Shown here: one piece after another, positions 27,375-36,604 of the stretch
Position numbering within the stretch: the first letter of the stretch is position 1
Layout of the letters: each line of letters opens with the position of its first letter
Origin: Marivita cryptomonadis
Lineage (GTDB): Bacteria > Pseudomonadota > Alphaproteobacteria > Rhodobacterales > Rhodobacteraceae
Direction: 5' to 3'
DNA: 64,000 nt
NCBI RefSeq assembly: GCF_002115725.1
Contig: NZ_JFKD01000001.1
Span: 62,001-126,000 of the forward strand
Translations under genes and position numbers: made by a program
The notes under the pieces: model-generated
The model's input: only the letters and a program-made list of their open reading frames with translations
What the model was told of the DNA's origin: nothing
Databases searched by the model: none

Positions 27375-27925
27375 TAGGCTCCACCACCACCGTGGCGAAT
27401 ATGCGCCTCTGACACATCCATAACAGCGGTGTTCAGCGGGGCCATGCGCAGCCACATCGGCACCTGACGTTTCAGAACACCCCGCTGTCGGGGGATCGGA
27501 TCGTGCGGATCGTCACGCTGCCCCTTGCCCGTGATCACCAGAACAAGACGAAATCCGCGCGAATAGGATGTGAGGATAAACCGCGTCAGCGCTGGGTGCG
27601 CTTGATCAAGCGTCATGCCGTGCAGATCGATCCGGCCTTCGGGCGCCAGCCTTCCCCGTCGCATCTTGCCGTAGATCTTGGTATCCATGATGGGCTTGGG
27701 CTGAGAGGCAGTCTGCGGCTTGGATACTGAAGGACCAGTGGAGTTCGCCTTTGCCCCGATCCCGAACGCTTTGGGCAAATCCATGAGTTCTGGTTCTACC
27801 TTCGGCCGGACCGTCGGTTTTACAGGCTCAGCCGCACGGCGCAGCGCTTGGGGCAGGGGTGTCGCGGAATGTGTAACCTTCTGCCAAAGTTCTTTCTCCT
27901 CTGGGCGAAGCTTGCGCCGGCTCAT
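27341..27925 (-). CDS. Smr-domain DNA/RNA nuclease-like protein
   Basis: A 194-residue protein with a Pro/Lys-rich, probably disordered N-terminal half and a C-terminal Smr (small MutS-related) domain. Domain motifs visible are RIDLHGMT near residue 98, VLVITGKG near 128 and the closing HGGGGAYYVYLRR. Smr domains bind or nick nucleic acids; in E. coli-like relatives they act in ribosome rescue or recombination control. The start overlaps the mltA stop (ATGA), and the tail overlaps bchO by 34 bases in convergent orientation. Confidence 0.88.
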   Translation of the reverse strand: MSRRKLRPEEKELWQKVTHSATPLPQALRRAAEPVKPTVRPKVEPELMDLPKAFGIGAKANSTGPSVSKPQTASQPKPIMDTKIYGKMRRGRLAPEGRIDLHGMTLDQAHPALTRFILTSYSRGFRLVLVITGKGQRDDPHDPIPRQRGVLKRQVPMWLRMAPLNTAVMDVSEAHIRHGGGGAYYVYLRRTARS

Positions 27926-28965
27926 TGGTACGCCTCGGGCAGGAACGCATAGGCCCGCTGAATGGGCATCAGCACAACCATGCGCCCCGGATCTTTGATC
28001 CGCCCAGCCTGACGGCCCGCGTCGTCGCCCGTGCCATAAAACACATCAGCCCTTTGTGCGCCTTTGATTGCAGAGCCGGTATCCTGTGCGACCATCAAAC
28101 GGCGCAGCGGATCTGCGCCCTCCTTTTCGATCCAGACAGGAGCGCCCAACGGCGTAAAAGCCGGATCGACCGCAATTGAACGAAGAGTCGTGATGGACCG
28201 GTTCATCGCTCCCAACGGGCCCCGTTCTGCAGGAACTTGGCTGACTTCACGGAAGAAAACGTAGGAATCATTGTGATACAGCAGGTCTTCGCCTTCGGCC
28301 GGGTTGCGCCGCACCCAGTTCTTGATGACATCCGCTGACACCTGATGCGGCTGGTAGACACCGCGGCGCACCAGCTCTTGTCCGATGGACCTGTAGTTGT
28401 GACCGTTTGCACCACCATACCCGACCCGGATCATGCGCCCATCCGGATAGCGCACGCGGCCCGAACCCTGCACTTGCAGGAAAAACAGTTCTACTGGATC
28501 ATCGACCCACGCAATCTCGAGTCCGCGCCCTTCCATCACACCACTGGTCAGAATGTCCCGGCGACTGAGCCACGGGCGACGGTCATTCGCTTCAGGTGGC
28601 ATCTTGTAAATCGGGTGCCTGTACCGCGCGGTGCGCACAGGCGAACCTGACAGTTCCGGTTCGAAATACCCGGTGAACAAGGGCTCTTTGCCGTCGGTAA
28701 TAAGAATGGGGCGAAAGAATAGCTCGAAAAACTGCCGCGCATCCGAAGCATCGAACGCAAGCGCACAGAGTGACGCCCAATCCGGTTCATCAAGATCTGC
28801 ACAGGTGTTCTTGAACACCGCCAAGGCCGACGCATGATCATCGTCGGCCCAGCCGTTCAAATCCTCAAACCCAAGGATTGCGTATTGCGGATCCGGCTCA
28901 TTGGGCACAACTGGTCCTGCCATCAGAACACCAAAGGTTATGGCTGCGCCCAGCCGTCGGATCAT
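27922..28965 (-). CDS. mltA: Membrane-bound lytic murein transglycosylase A family protein
   Basis: A 347-residue cell-wall enzyme with an N-terminal signal sequence (about residues 1-21, no clear lipobox). The MltA core is seen in LFTGYFEPELSGS and YPDGRMIRVGYGGANGHNYRSIGQELVRRG, and the 3D-type C-terminal domain in MVAQDTGSAIKGAQRADVFYGTG, which contains the catalytic Asp region. It cleaves peptidoglycan glycan strands forming 1,6-anhydro ends. It is in an operon with the Tim44-like gene upstream (ATGA overlap) and the Smr gene downstream. Confidence 0.94.
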   Translation of the reverse strand: MIRRLGAAITFGVLMAGPVVPNEPDPQYAILGFEDLNGWADDDHASALAVFKNTCADLDEPDWASLCALAFDASDARQFFELFFRPILITDGKEPLFTGYFEPELSGSPVRTARYRHPIYKMPPEANDRRPWLSRRDILTSGVMEGRGLEIAWVDDPVELFFLQVQGSGRVRYPDGRMIRVGYGGANGHNYRSIGQELVRRGVYQPHQVSADVIKNWVRRNPAEGEDLLYHNDSYVFFREVSQVPAERGPLGAMNRSITTLRSIAVDPAFTPLGAPVWIEKEGADPLRRLMVAQDTGSAIKGAQRADVFYGTGDDAGRQAGRIKDPGRMVVLMPIQRAYAFLPEAYQ

Positions 28966-29624
28966 TCGCCCGTGGCGACAAGCTGCCAGTTCGGATCATC
29001 CACACCCATACGACGGGCATAGGTCCAAACGTCTTTTTGCCGCTTAACCTGGGTCGGCGACCCTTCAATGATCTCACCGGAACTGTCACGAACCGTGGAT
29101 GTCAGCTCACCGATATACTTGACTGTAATCTCGGCCATGGCGGTGTCGTCATCGAATGTCGCCTCCACGAGACTCAATTCTCGAACACCAACAAACTCGG
29201 CTTCGATGGTCAAACCCTGCTCTTCACGTGCCTCAACACCCTCGGCAAAGGTTTCATACACATCTTCGGCTAGGAATGGTTTGATTTCGGCCAGATCGCC
29301 CCGTTCAAATCCCATCAGGATCATCTCGTAGGCACCGCGCGCGCCGCCAAGAAAATCAGCGACGCCGAAAGATGGCTCGGCTCGCTTCATTCGGGCCAGA
29401 GCATCTGCCGCATCGCTATCAGCATCAACATGATCGATGATATCGTGATCCGGCCCGCCTTCGATCACTTCAAAGTCACGACGTGTCGATGAATGGGGTT
29501 CTTGCTGCCGGGGAAGCGGCTGCTTTTCGAAACCTTCCCGTGTGCCAAGAACGCTTTTCAATCGCAGGATCAAAAACACGGCAATGCCAGCAAGCACCAG
29601 AAGCTGTATCAGCGGAGAATTCAT
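28962..29624 (-). CDS. Tim44/TimA-like membrane-anchored protein
   Basis: A 220-residue protein with one N-terminal transmembrane helix (LIQLLVLAGIAVFLILRL, about residues 5-22), a charged linker, and a C-terminal Tim44-like domain (about 90-220) with the segment YEMILMGFERGDLAEIKPFLAEDVYETF. Bacterial relatives are inner-membrane proteins of uncertain role, distantly related to mitochondrial Tim44. The gene is divergent from fxsA and heads the tim44-mltA-smr operon. The start at 29624 places the hydrophobic helix at the N-terminus. Confidence 0.88.
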   Translation of the reverse strand: MNSPLIQLLVLAGIAVFLILRLKSVLGTREGFEKQPLPRQQEPHSSTRRDFEVIEGGPDHDIIDHVDADSDAADALARMKRAEPSFGVADFLGGARGAYEMILMGFERGDLAEIKPFLAEDVYETFAEGVEAREEQGLTIEAEFVGVRELSLVEATFDDDTAMAEITVKYIGELTSTVRDSSGEIIEGSPTQVKRQKDVWTYARRMGVDDPNWQLVATGE

Positions 29625-29728
29625 CAGGACCTCGCCCAGACCAAAGTGGAAACGTCGTTGTTGCATCCTTATGTAGGGGTTGGGTGGTGCATAGTCCACC
29701 GCACGCCCAGCGAAAGGAGTGCCCTGAT

Positions 29729-30223
29729 ATGTGGCTGTTTGTGGCTTTTTTGCTCGTTCCCCTGATCGAGATCGGTTTGTTCATACAAATTGGCGGTTGG
29801 ATCGGGTTGTGGCCTACCTTGGGTATCGTTGTCCTGACGGCGATCCTTGGAACATATCTTGTCCGCTCCCAGGGCCTGATGGCGCTCGACAAACTGCGGG
29901 GATCATTCTCGCGACTCGAAGATCCGTCCGAGCCGTTGGCCCATGGCGCAATGATCCTTCTGGCTGGAGCGCTGCTTTTGACACCGGGGTTCTTCACGGA
30001 TGCCGTGGGCTTTGCCCTCTTGGCACCGCCGGTCCGGTCGTCGCTGATCGCCTACATGCGCGAACACATCAAGGTTCAGCGCTTTGAAATGGGGCCGCAA
30101 CCTGATCCCTATGCACAAGACGCCCCTCGCAAGCCGAACGATACTATCATTGATGGCGACTACCATGAGGTGTCAAACGCCAAAAAACCGACGCATCAAG
30201 GTTCTGGCTGGACGAAGCATTGA
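29729..30223 (+). CDS. fxsA: FxsA family membrane protein
   Basis: A 164-residue inner-membrane protein with three to four hydrophobic segments, starting MWLFVAFLLVPLIEIGLFIQIGGWIG. The conserved TPGFFTDAVGFALLAPPVR segment is diagnostic of FxsA, which in E. coli suppresses exclusion of phage T7 by F plasmid. An AAGGAG ribosome site at 29714-29719 fixes the start. It is followed by secB in the same direction, an arrangement common near the alphaproteobacterial origin. Confidence 0.93.
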   Translation: MWLFVAFLLVPLIEIGLFIQIGGWIGLWPTLGIVVLTAILGTYLVRSQGLMALDKLRGSFSRLEDPSEPLAHGAMILLAGALLLTPGFFTDAVGFALLAPPVRSSLIAYMREHIKVQRFEMGPQPDPYAQDAPRKPNDTIIDGDYHEVSNAKKPTHQGSGWTKH

Positions 30224-30289
30224 GGCTGACGTCTCCGGCTGCTAAGCAACGTCCAACTTTTACAAATGCTCGATCCGAGGGAGAGACAC

Positions 30290-30796
30290 ATGGCTGATAC
30301 GCCGGAAACCGCTGGCAATGGCGCCGCCCCGCAACAAGCGCCTGTCAAAATGAACGTCCTTGCGCAATTCGTGCGCGACATGTCGTTCGAAAACATCCTT
30401 GCCCAGAAGGGCGTTCAGGGTGAAGTGCAGCCTGACGTTCAGCTTCAGGTCAATCTGGATGCCAAGAAACGTACAGCCGACAATCAGTACGAAGTGATCC
30501 TCAAGCTTCAGGTCACATCCAAGGCCAAAGAAAGCGGCGACACGCTCTTCGTTCTCGAGCTTGAATATGCAGGTGTATTCCAAGTTGAAAACGTACCGGA
30601 TGACCAGTTGCATCCGTTCCTGTTGATCGAATGCCCGCGGATGCTTTTCCCGTTTGTGCGCCGGATCGTCAGCGACGTCACACGTGACGGTGGATTCCCG
30701 CCACTGAACTTGGAAACTATTGATTTCCTTCAGCTTTATCGCACTGAACTGGCCCGTCGCGCCAGCGCACAGCAAGCAGAAACAGCGAACGCCTAA
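30290..30796 (+). CDS. secB: Protein-export chaperone SecB
   Basis: A 168-residue tetrameric chaperone keeping preproteins unfolded for SecA. The SecB core is seen in VLAQFVRDMSFENI and LHPFLLIECPRMLFPFVRRIVSDVTRDGGFPPL. The start at 30290 follows a GAGGGAGAG ribosome site; an earlier in-frame start would add 8 residues without homology. It converges on dnaQ with 3 bases between stops. Confidence 0.97.
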   Translation: MADTPETAGNGAAPQQAPVKMNVLAQFVRDMSFENILAQKGVQGEVQPDVQLQVNLDAKKRTADNQYEVILKLQVTSKAKESGDTLFVLELEYAGVFQVENVPDDQLHPFLLIECPRMLFPFVRRIVSDVTRDGGFPPLNLETIDFLQLYRTELARRASAQQAETANA

Positions 30797-30799
30797 GCG

Positions 30800-31489
30800 T
30801 TACAGCCGCTTCCATAGGGCGGCATCCCCAAGCTTTTCGACAAAGGCGGCGTGAGCCGCCTTTTCGCTTTCCGACAGACGCGCCGGTAACGGAGTAGGGC
30901 GCGGCTCGGGCCGCCACTCCGCGGCACCTTCTCCAGTCGCGGATTTGTCTTGTGACACATTCAACGCGAAGTCGGGTTGTTTGCCCCCAATCAGTTCAAG
31001 ATAAACCTCTGCGAGAATTTCAGAGTCGAGCAATGCGCCGTGTAATGTCCGCGACGAGTTATCAATCCCGAACCGACGGCACAATGCATCCAAAGATGCT
31101 GGTGACCCGGGGAACTTGCGCCGGGCAATCATCAGCGTATCCACCGCACGATCAAAGGGAATCGGCGCGCGTTTGACCCAAGACAGCTCTGCATTCAAAA
31201 ATTTCATATCGAACGCAGCGTTGTGGATCACCAGCTTGGCGTCACCGATGAAATCGACAAACGCCTGCGCCACATTTGCAAAAACCGGCTTATCGCCCAG
31301 GAAATCATCGCCCAGCCCGTGCACCTCAAATGCCTCTTGCGGCATTGCGCGTTCGGGATTGATGTATTGATGATAGGTCTTGCCTGTCGGCACGTGGTTG
31401 AACAGCTCAACAGCCCCGATCTCGACAATCCGGTCGCCTTGTTCCGGCTCAAAGCCGGTTGTTTCTGTATCGAGAACAATCTCACGCAT
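30800..31489 (-). CDS. dnaQ: DNA polymerase III epsilon subunit (3'-5' proofreading exonuclease)
   Basis: A 229-residue DEDD exonuclease. ExoI motif [10 protein letters not shown] has the metal-binding Asp7 and Glu9; the ExoII region is [18 protein letters not shown], and ExoIII contains [17 protein letters not shown]. It proofreads for the replicative polymerase. The start overlaps the coaE stop by 8 bases, making maf-aroE-coaE-dnaQ one overlapping operon reading away from the proposed origin. Confidence 0.96.
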   Translation of the reverse strand: MREIVLDTETTGFEPEQGDRIVEIGAVELFNHVPTGKTYHQYINPERAMPQEAFEVHGLGDDFLGDKPVFANVAQAFVDFIGDAKLVIHNAAFDMKFLNAELSWVKRAPIPFDRAVDTLMIARRKFPGSPASLDALCRRFGIDNSSRTLHGALLDSEILAEVYLELIGGKQPDFALNVSQDKSATGEGAAEWRPEPRPTPLPARLSESEKAAHAAFVEKLGDAALWKRL

Positions 31490-32072
31490 CGGTCATTCGT
31501 TTCCTGATCAGCTCCAACACATCGTGAACTTGCGCGCGTGCGTGTTCAAGCGTATCGGTCTCGATCACGAAATCAGAGCGCGCACATTTCTCGTCATTTG
31601 GCATCTGTTTTGCCCGGATCGCCATGAATTGTTCACGTGTCATTGTTCCACGTTCCATGACTCGTTTTTCCTGTACTTCGGGTGAAACAGTGACACATAC
31701 AACAGCATCCATCTCGACCTCACCGCCTGTTTCGAACAGCAGGGGGATATCAAAGACAATCAGATCAGCATCGGCACTGGCGGCAAAACGGGCGCGGTCT
31801 TCTTTGACCAGAGGGTGAACAATTCCTTCGATCATCTGCAACGCATCCGGTCGGTCACTTATGATCTCCCGCAACGCGCCACGATCCACCGCACCGCCGG
31901 AAATCGCATCCGGAAACAGCGACCCAATAGGGGGTACGGCTGCGCCGCCCTCTGCATAAAGACGGTGAACGGCTGCGTCAGCATCCCAAACGGCACATCC
32001 TTCTTCAGCGAACAAACGGGCTGTAGTGGATTTCCCCATCCCTATCGATCCGGTGAGGCCAAGTTTGAACAT
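31482..32072 (-). CDS. coaE: Dephospho-CoA kinase
   Basis: A 196-residue P-loop kinase catalysing the last step of coenzyme A synthesis. Walker A is [12 protein letters not shown] near residues 4-15; [10 protein letters not shown] and DIPLLFETG are family motifs. The ATG at 32072 shares one base with the aroE stop (TGATG), supporting it over the longer open frame that runs into aroE. Confidence 0.96.
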   Translation of the reverse strand: MFKLGLTGSIGMGKSTTARLFAEEGCAVWDADAAVHRLYAEGGAAVPPIGSLFPDAISGGAVDRGALREIISDRPDALQMIEGIVHPLVKEDRARFAASADADLIVFDIPLLFETGGEVEMDAVVCVTVSPEVQEKRVMERGTMTREQFMAIRAKQMPNDEKCARSDFVIETDTLEHARAQVHDVLELIRKRMTDA

Positions 32073-32905
32073 CAACGCAGAACCGCCGCCCGCACATCTT
32101 CGTCGACCACAGGCCGTTTCCCAAACCAACGCTCAAAGCCGGGAACCGCTTGGTGCAGTAACATCCCCAACCCATCAACAACGCGACATCCCCTGTCTTC
32201 GGCTGTTGCCAAAAGGCGCGTCCTTAGCGGCGTGTAGACAAGGTCGTTCACGATCGCTCCGGGCCGCAGCCCGTCCAAAGGCACACGCATCTCGGGCTTG
32301 CCGGTCATTCCCAAAGACGTCGTGTTCACCACCAAATCAGCATCCTCCAGCACGTTGCCCGCTTGAACCCATTCAATCACCTGGATGCGATTGCCAAAAT
32401 CCTCGCGCAGTTTTTCCGCCCGGACCCGTGTCCGGTTTGTAAGCATGATCTTCGGAACACCAACATCCAACAGCGACGCCAAGACTGCGCGGCTTGCCCC
32501 GCCGGCACCAAACACGACCGCGGGTCCCGATTTCGGGTTCCAATCCGGAATGGACTGTCGGATGTTCTCGATAAATCCATATCCGTCCGTGTTATCCGCA
32601 TGGATGCGTCCATCTTTTCGGAAAATCAGCGTATTTGCCGCCCCGATGAGCGTCGCGCGATCAGTGATCAGATCCGCGATCTCCATCACCTTTTCCTTGT
32701 GGGGGATCGTTACATTGGCCCCAACAAACCCAAGATCTGCCAAGCGCGGCAAGAGATCGGGCAACTTATCAGGCTCGATGTCCATCGGGATATAATGCCC
32801 CTTTAGCCCGTACTTACGCAGCCAGTAGCCATGTACGTTTGGGCTTTTAGAGTGGGCGATAGGATGGCCAATAACAGCGGCCAAAGGAATTTTACTGTCA
32901 CTCAT
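32072..32905 (-). CDS. aroE: Shikimate dehydrogenase
   Basis: A 277-residue NADP-dependent enzyme of the shikimate pathway. Substrate-binding motifs [11 protein letters not shown] and [11 protein letters not shown] lie in the N-terminal half; NTDGYGF and the NADP-site [13 protein letters not shown] follow. It overlaps maf by 4 bases and coaE by 1 base. The length and order are as in other alphaproteobacteria near oriC. Confidence 0.96.
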   Translation of the reverse strand: MSDSKIPLAAVIGHPIAHSKSPNVHGYWLRKYGLKGHYIPMDIEPDKLPDLLPRLADLGFVGANVTIPHKEKVMEIADLITDRATLIGAANTLIFRKDGRIHADNTDGYGFIENIRQSIPDWNPKSGPAVVFGAGGASRAVLASLLDVGVPKIMLTNRTRVRAEKLREDFGNRIQVIEWVQAGNVLEDADLVVNTTSLGMTGKPEMRVPLDGLRPGAIVNDLVYTPLRTRLLATAEDRGCRVVDGLGMLLHQAVPGFERWFGKRPVVDEDVRAAVLR

Positions 32906-33501
32906 CCGTCAATCCGTCCGGTCAAAGTAAGGTGGTTCAGAAGTTCCAGTAACGGAAGTCCCAGCACCGTGAAATAGTCGCCTTGCACCTGTGTGAACAG
33001 CCGCGCACCCTCTTCCTCGAGTTTATAAGCTCCGACAGAGTGCCGAATGCTGTCCCAGTTTCGGTCAACATAAGCCTCAAGATAGCTGTCTGAAACATCG
33101 CGCATCCTGAGACGCACCACACCGACATGGCGCCATTTCGGCTCACCGCCTTCATAAAGAACGGCCGCCGACATCAACATGTGCGATTTGTTTCGCAATG
33201 CCCGAAGCTGATCCCGCGCTTCGTCCGGATTTGATGGTTTGGCAAAAACGGTCTTATCGATGGCAAGCACCTGATCACATCCCAAGACAAGCTTACCGGG
33301 CATCTTGTCCGACACCTTGCGCGCCTTCATCTCGGCCAGAGTATCTGCAATGTCTCGCGGTGAAGCCTTTTCAGCCTCCAAGGCCTGCCGGATCGCGTCT
33401 TCATCGATTCGAGCAACCTGAACTTCGAATCGAACTCCCGCGTTGCGCAGCAGATCGGCGCGAATCTGAGACCCAGAGGCAAGGACAAGATGAGGATTCA
33501 T
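32902..33501 (-). CDS. maf: Maf-family nucleotide pyrophosphatase
   Basis: A 199-residue house-cleaning nucleotide pyrophosphatase. The family opening [19 protein letters not shown] and the internal [18 protein letters not shown] are clear. It is the gene nearest the minus-strand side of the proposed origin; its start codon (33499-33501) touches a DnaA-box-like sequence at 33501-33509, so its promoter must lie within the origin region. Confidence 0.94.
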   Translation of the reverse strand: MNPHLVLASGSQIRADLLRNAGVRFEVQVARIDEDAIRQALEAEKASPRDIADTLAEMKARKVSDKMPGKLVLGCDQVLAIDKTVFAKPSNPDEARDQLRALRNKSHMLMSAAVLYEGGEPKWRHVGVVRLRMRDVSDSYLEAYVDRNWDSIRHSVGAYKLEEEGARLFTQVQGDYFTVLGLPLLELLNHLTLTGRIDG

Positions 33502-33509
33502 GTGGACAA
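33501..33509 (-). promoter_or_regulatory. DnaA-box-like site (TTGTCCACA)
   Basis: One mismatch to TTATNCACA on the minus strand, touching the maf start codon. Confidence 0.45.
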
Positions 33510-33632
33510 CTCTTGGAACAAGTTCTGTTTCTTTCTTGGAGTGTTTTGGGGAAATCTGACCACATCAGCAAGCATGTAGAAATCTCGGCAAGTTGTTCTT
33601 GGCTCCAGGGTGGTTTGTTCTCCATGTGAAAA

Positions 33633-33700
33633 GGATAAGTGCTCTTTGGGAACAAGTTGGCACATCAACAGGACGAAGCGGCCTTTCTGATCACTTATCC
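33633..33700. repeat. Inverted repeat GGATAAGTG / CACTTATCC in candidate oriC
   Basis: GGATAAGTG (33633-33641) and CACTTATCC (33692-33700) are exact reverse complements, 50 bp apart. Each arm carries the TTATCC core of a DnaA box, so they may be weak, oppositely oriented DnaA sites. Confidence 0.55.
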
Positions 33701-33728
33701 CCGCAGAGATTTATATTTATTCATTTAA

Positions 33729-33741
33729 GATCAATAATTTA
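33729..33741 (+). promoter_or_regulatory. IHF-like site in candidate oriC
   Basis: It matches WATCAANNNNTTR at all positions but the first (G instead of A/T). IHF bending sites are typical in alphaproteobacterial origins. Confidence 0.4.
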
Positions 33742-33767
33742 GATGAATATTTTTGAAATATCATCGG

Positions 33768-33776
33768 TTATACACA
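33768..33776 (+). promoter_or_regulatory. Perfect DnaA box (TTATACACA)
   Basis: An exact match to TTATNCACA, located just downstream of the AT-rich segment. Confidence 0.65.
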
Positions 33777-33779
33777 GAT

Positions 33780-33808
33780 CTGCCCACATATCTGAACCTT
33801 GTGGGCAG
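33780..33808. repeat. Inverted repeat CTGCCCACA / TGTGGGCAG in candidate oriC
   Basis: CTGCCCACA (33780-33788) and TGTGGGCAG (33800-33808) are exact reverse complements with an 11-bp spacer. The arms resemble degenerate DnaA boxes (CCACA end) but differ at three positions, so another binding protein is possible. Confidence 0.6.
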
Positions 33809-33824
33809 TTTGTGTAGAGATCGT

Positions 33825-33833
33825 TAATCCACA
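33825..33833 (+). promoter_or_regulatory. DnaA-box-like site (TAATCCACA)
   Basis: One mismatch to TTATNCACA, on the rho side of the candidate origin. Confidence 0.45.
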
Positions 33834-34010
33834 AGCGTTTCGCTGGACTACAATTATCAAAATCCTTTTTTTAAACTTACTTATTTAAAGATTAGCTCTG
33901 GTTTGACAGCTTCCCTCCCCTCAGCTAAGAGCAGCACAGTCCTGTTCTGGACGCGACTTTCCTGAGACAACGATGAGACGACTGCCTAATGCCGCAGTCC
34001 GGGATATTTC

Positions 34011-35279
34011 ATGACCGAAAAGCTGAACCTTGCCGATCTGAAGGCAAAAAGCCCCAAAGACCTTTTGGCAATGGCCGAGGACCTTGAGATCGAAAACGCA
34101 TCGACCATGCGTAAAGGCGAGATCATGTTCCAGATCCTGCGCGAACGTGCGGATGAAGGTTGGACCATTTTCGGGGACGGCGTTCTCGAGGTTTTGCAGG
34201 ATGGGTTTGGTTTCCTTCGCTCTCCAGAAGCAAACTATCTTCCCGGTCCCGACGATATTTATGTCTCTCCCGAGATGATCCGGAAATTTTCGCTCAGGAC
34301 GGGGGACACCATTGACGGTGAAATCAAGGCACCAGAAGACAATGAACGCTACTTCGCCTTGATGGATTGCACCCAGATCAACTTCCAGGATCCTGAGCGT
34401 GCCCGTCACAAGATCGCGTTTGATAACCTGACACCGCTCTACCCTGATGAGCGTTTGAATATGGAAATCGAAGATCCCACCATCAAGGATCGCTCTGCAC
34501 GCATCATCGATCTCGTTGCGCCGATTGGTAAAGGCCAGCGCTCGCTGATTGTGGCTCCGCCGCGGACGGGTAAGACAGTTCTTCTCCAGAACATCGCGCA
34601 TTCGATCGAACGCAATCACCCGGAATGCTATCTGATTGTGCTGCTGATCGACGAACGTCCCGAAGAAGTTACCGACATGCAACGTTCAGTAAAGGGTGAG
34701 GTTGTGTCTTCTACCTTTGATGAACCGGCAACTCGTCACGTCGCTGTTTCCGAGATGGTGATCGAAAAGGCCAAGCGTTTGGTCGAGCACAAGCGAGATG
34801 TTGTTATCCTTCTTGATTCCATCACAAGACTTGGTAGAGCATTTAACACTGTTGTGCCGTCGTCGGGTAAAGTTCTGACTGGTGGTGTAGATGCAAACGC
34901 CCTCCAACGGCCCAAACGCTTCTTTGGTGCTGCGCGTAACATCGAAGAGGGTGGATCACTCACTATTATTGCAACTGCGTTGATCGACACCGGCAGTCGT
35001 ATGGACGAAGTTATTTTCGAAGAATTCAAGGGCACTGGTAACTCGGAGATCGTGCTGGACCGCAAAGTTGCAGATAAGCGCGTGTTCCCGGCGATGGATA
35101 TTCTCAAGTCCGGGACACGGAAAGAAGAGCTTTTGGTCGACAAGATTGATCTTCAGAAAACCTTTGTTCTACGCCGTATCCTCAACCCTATGGGGACCAC
35201 GGACGCAATTGAGTTCTTGATATCCAAGCTCAAGCAAACCAAGACGAATTCGGAATTCTTCGACTCCATGAATTCGTAA
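34011..35279 (+). CDS. rho: Transcription termination factor Rho
   Basis: A 422-residue hexameric RNA helicase. The N-terminal RNA-binding fold contains [23 protein letters not shown]; Walker A APPRTGKT is at 182-189; Walker B is [14 protein letters not shown]; the Q/R-loop region [29 protein letters not shown] is intact. The length is typical. It is the first gene on the plus-strand side of the proposed origin and leads rho-mnmE-mnmG-rsmG-parA-parB. Confidence 0.97.
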   Translation: MTEKLNLADLKAKSPKDLLAMAEDLEIENASTMRKGEIMFQILRERADEGWTIFGDGVLEVLQDGFGFLRSPEANYLPGPDDIYVSPEMIRKFSLRTGDTIDGEIKAPEDNERYFALMDCTQINFQDPERARHKIAFDNLTPLYPDERLNMEIEDPTIKDRSARIIDLVAPIGKGQRSLIVAPPRTGKTVLLQNIAHSIERNHPECYLIVLLIDERPEEVTDMQRSVKGEVVSSTFDEPATRHVAVSEMVIEKAKRLVEHKRDVVILLDSITRLGRAFNTVVPSSGKVLTGGVDANALQRPKRFFGAARNIEEGGSLTIIATALIDTGSRMDEVIFEEFKGTGNSEIVLDRKVADKRVFPAMDILKSGTRKEELLVDKIDLQKTFVLRRILNPMGTTDAIEFLISKLKQTKTNSEFFDSMNS

Positions 35280-35300
35280 ACCTGGCGGGCGCGCAACGTC

Positions 35301-36584
35301 ATGGACACGATCTTTGCCCTAGCCACTGTGCCGGGAAAATCTGGCGTCGCTGTGATCCGGGTGTCTGGGCCAAGCGCTTTCCAATCGTGCAATGTTTTCG
35401 GTTTCTCTCCGCCAGAACCAAGACTGTCTGCCCTGCGTCGTCTGGTGCACAAAGATCGAGGTTTCCTTGATGAAGCACTTGTTCTGACCTTCACAGAAGG
35501 CGCCAGCTTTACCGGCGAATATGTTGTCGAATTTCATGTGCATGGCAGTGTGGCGATCATCAACACGGTCCTGGATTGCCTTACAGAGGTGCAAGGTTTC
35601 AGACCTGCCGAGGCAGGTGAATTCACGCGGCGGGCGCTAAATAATGGTCGTCTGGACCTGACGCAGGTCGAAGCTCTGGCCGATTTGATCGACGCGGAAA
35701 CGGAGATGCAGCGCAAGCAGGCGCTAAAAGGTTTCACCGGCAGACTGCGCGAAAAGTCGGAAAGCTGGCGTGGCGATCTTATCCACGCCCTTTCTTTACT
35801 TGAGGCGACTATTGATTTCGCGGATGAAGAGGTCCCAGTCGATGTGTCAGACGATGTTGAGCGTCTTCTTACCGGAGTGTTGGACACAATGGACCGCGAA
35901 ATCTCAGGTTTTGGCGTAGCGGAGCGTGTCAGAAGCGGATTTGAAGTGGCGATTGTGGGTCCGCCGAACGCAGGAAAGTCTACACTTCTCAATGCTCTTG
36001 CTGGCCGGGATGCTGCGATCACGTCTGAAATAGCAGGCACCACGCGCGACGTAATCGAAGTGCGGATGGACTTGGGAACCTTGCCAGTTACATTTCTTGA
36101 TACAGCAGGTCTACGGGAAACAACGGATGAAATCGAATCGATTGGCATCCAGCGCGCGATTCAAAGAGCAAAAGCTGCGGATCTACGCGTGTTCCTTCGA
36201 GGGGAGGGGCAGTTTTCCGACCTTGAACCACTCGAGCATGACATTGTAATCGATGGAAAGTCCGATTTACGATCCGATGGACAAGGTGTGTCTGGCCTGA
36301 CTGGGGTTGGCATTCAAAAGCTTGTAGAAGATGTGAAAGATTACCTTTTGTCCTACGCAACTTTTGCTGGATTGGTTTCGCATGAACGCCAGAAGGAAGT
36401 TCTCGTGCTGGCACGAAGGTCGATGTCGAAAGCGTTGGATTTTGTACGCTCTGGCCCGGCGATGTATGACCTGGGATCAGAGGAACTTCGCGCATCAATT
36501 TTCATGCTTGAAAGGCTTGTGGGTCGTGTCGATGTTGAGGATGTGTTAGACAAGGTCTTCTCAAGTTTTTGCATCGGAAAGTAA
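35301..36584 (+). CDS. mnmE: tRNA modification GTPase MnmE
   Basis: A 427-residue GTPase which with MnmG modifies wobble uridines of tRNA. The N-terminal domain includes TGEYVVEFHVHGS; the G domain has GPPNAGKST at 220-228 and DTAG at 267-270; the C-terminal CIGK (424-427) supplies the catalytic cysteine. The G4 motif, normally NKxD, reads GKSD at 319-322, which is degenerate. It is directly upstream of mnmG, its partner. Confidence 0.95.
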   Translation: MDTIFALATVPGKSGVAVIRVSGPSAFQSCNVFGFSPPEPRLSALRRLVHKDRGFLDEALVLTFTEGASFTGEYVVEFHVHGSVAIINTVLDCLTEVQGFRPAEAGEFTRRALNNGRLDLTQVEALADLIDAETEMQRKQALKGFTGRLREKSESWRGDLIHALSLLEATIDFADEEVPVDVSDDVERLLTGVLDTMDREISGFGVAERVRSGFEVAIVGPPNAGKSTLLNALAGRDAAITSEIAGTTRDVIEVRMDLGTLPVTFLDTAGLRETTDEIESIGIQRAIQRAKAADLRVFLRGEGQFSDLEPLEHDIVIDGKSDLRSDGQGVSGLTGVGIQKLVEDVKDYLLSYATFAGLVSHERQKEVLVLARRSMSKALDFVRSGPAMYDLGSEELRASIFMLERLVGRVDVEDVLDKVFSSFCIGK

Positions 36585-36588
36585 GGAG

Positions 36589-36604
36589 TGTTTCACGTGA
36601 AACA
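36589..36604. promoter_or_regulatory. parS: parS centromere site 1
   Basis: An exact TGTTTCACGTGAAACA, the consensus ParB-binding palindrome. It sits over the mnmG start region, about 2.5 kb before parA. Confidence 0.95.

Larger units (their letters stand above)
33502..34010. other. Candidate chromosomal replication origin (oriC), gene-free and AT-rich
   Basis: This 509-bp divergent gap between maf and rho is the only gene-free stretch over 300 bases in the window. It contains one exact DnaA box (33768-33776), two one-mismatch boxes (33501-33509, 33825-33833), a near-consensus IHF site (33729-33741), two 9-bp inverted repeats, and two very AT-rich segments (about 33708-33762 and 33850-33896) that could unwind. 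The flanks maf-aroE-coaE-dnaQ, rho-mnmE-mnmG-rsmG-parAB and three parS sites fit an alphaproteobacterial origin neighbourhood. Promoters for maf and rho must also lie here. The assignment is inferred. Confidence 0.65.

Noticed and set aside
33844-33890. CtrA-type TTAA-N7-TTAA sites in the candidate origin
   Set aside because: TTAA elements are present, but none of the pairs has the 7-bp spacing, so no CtrA site is claimed.
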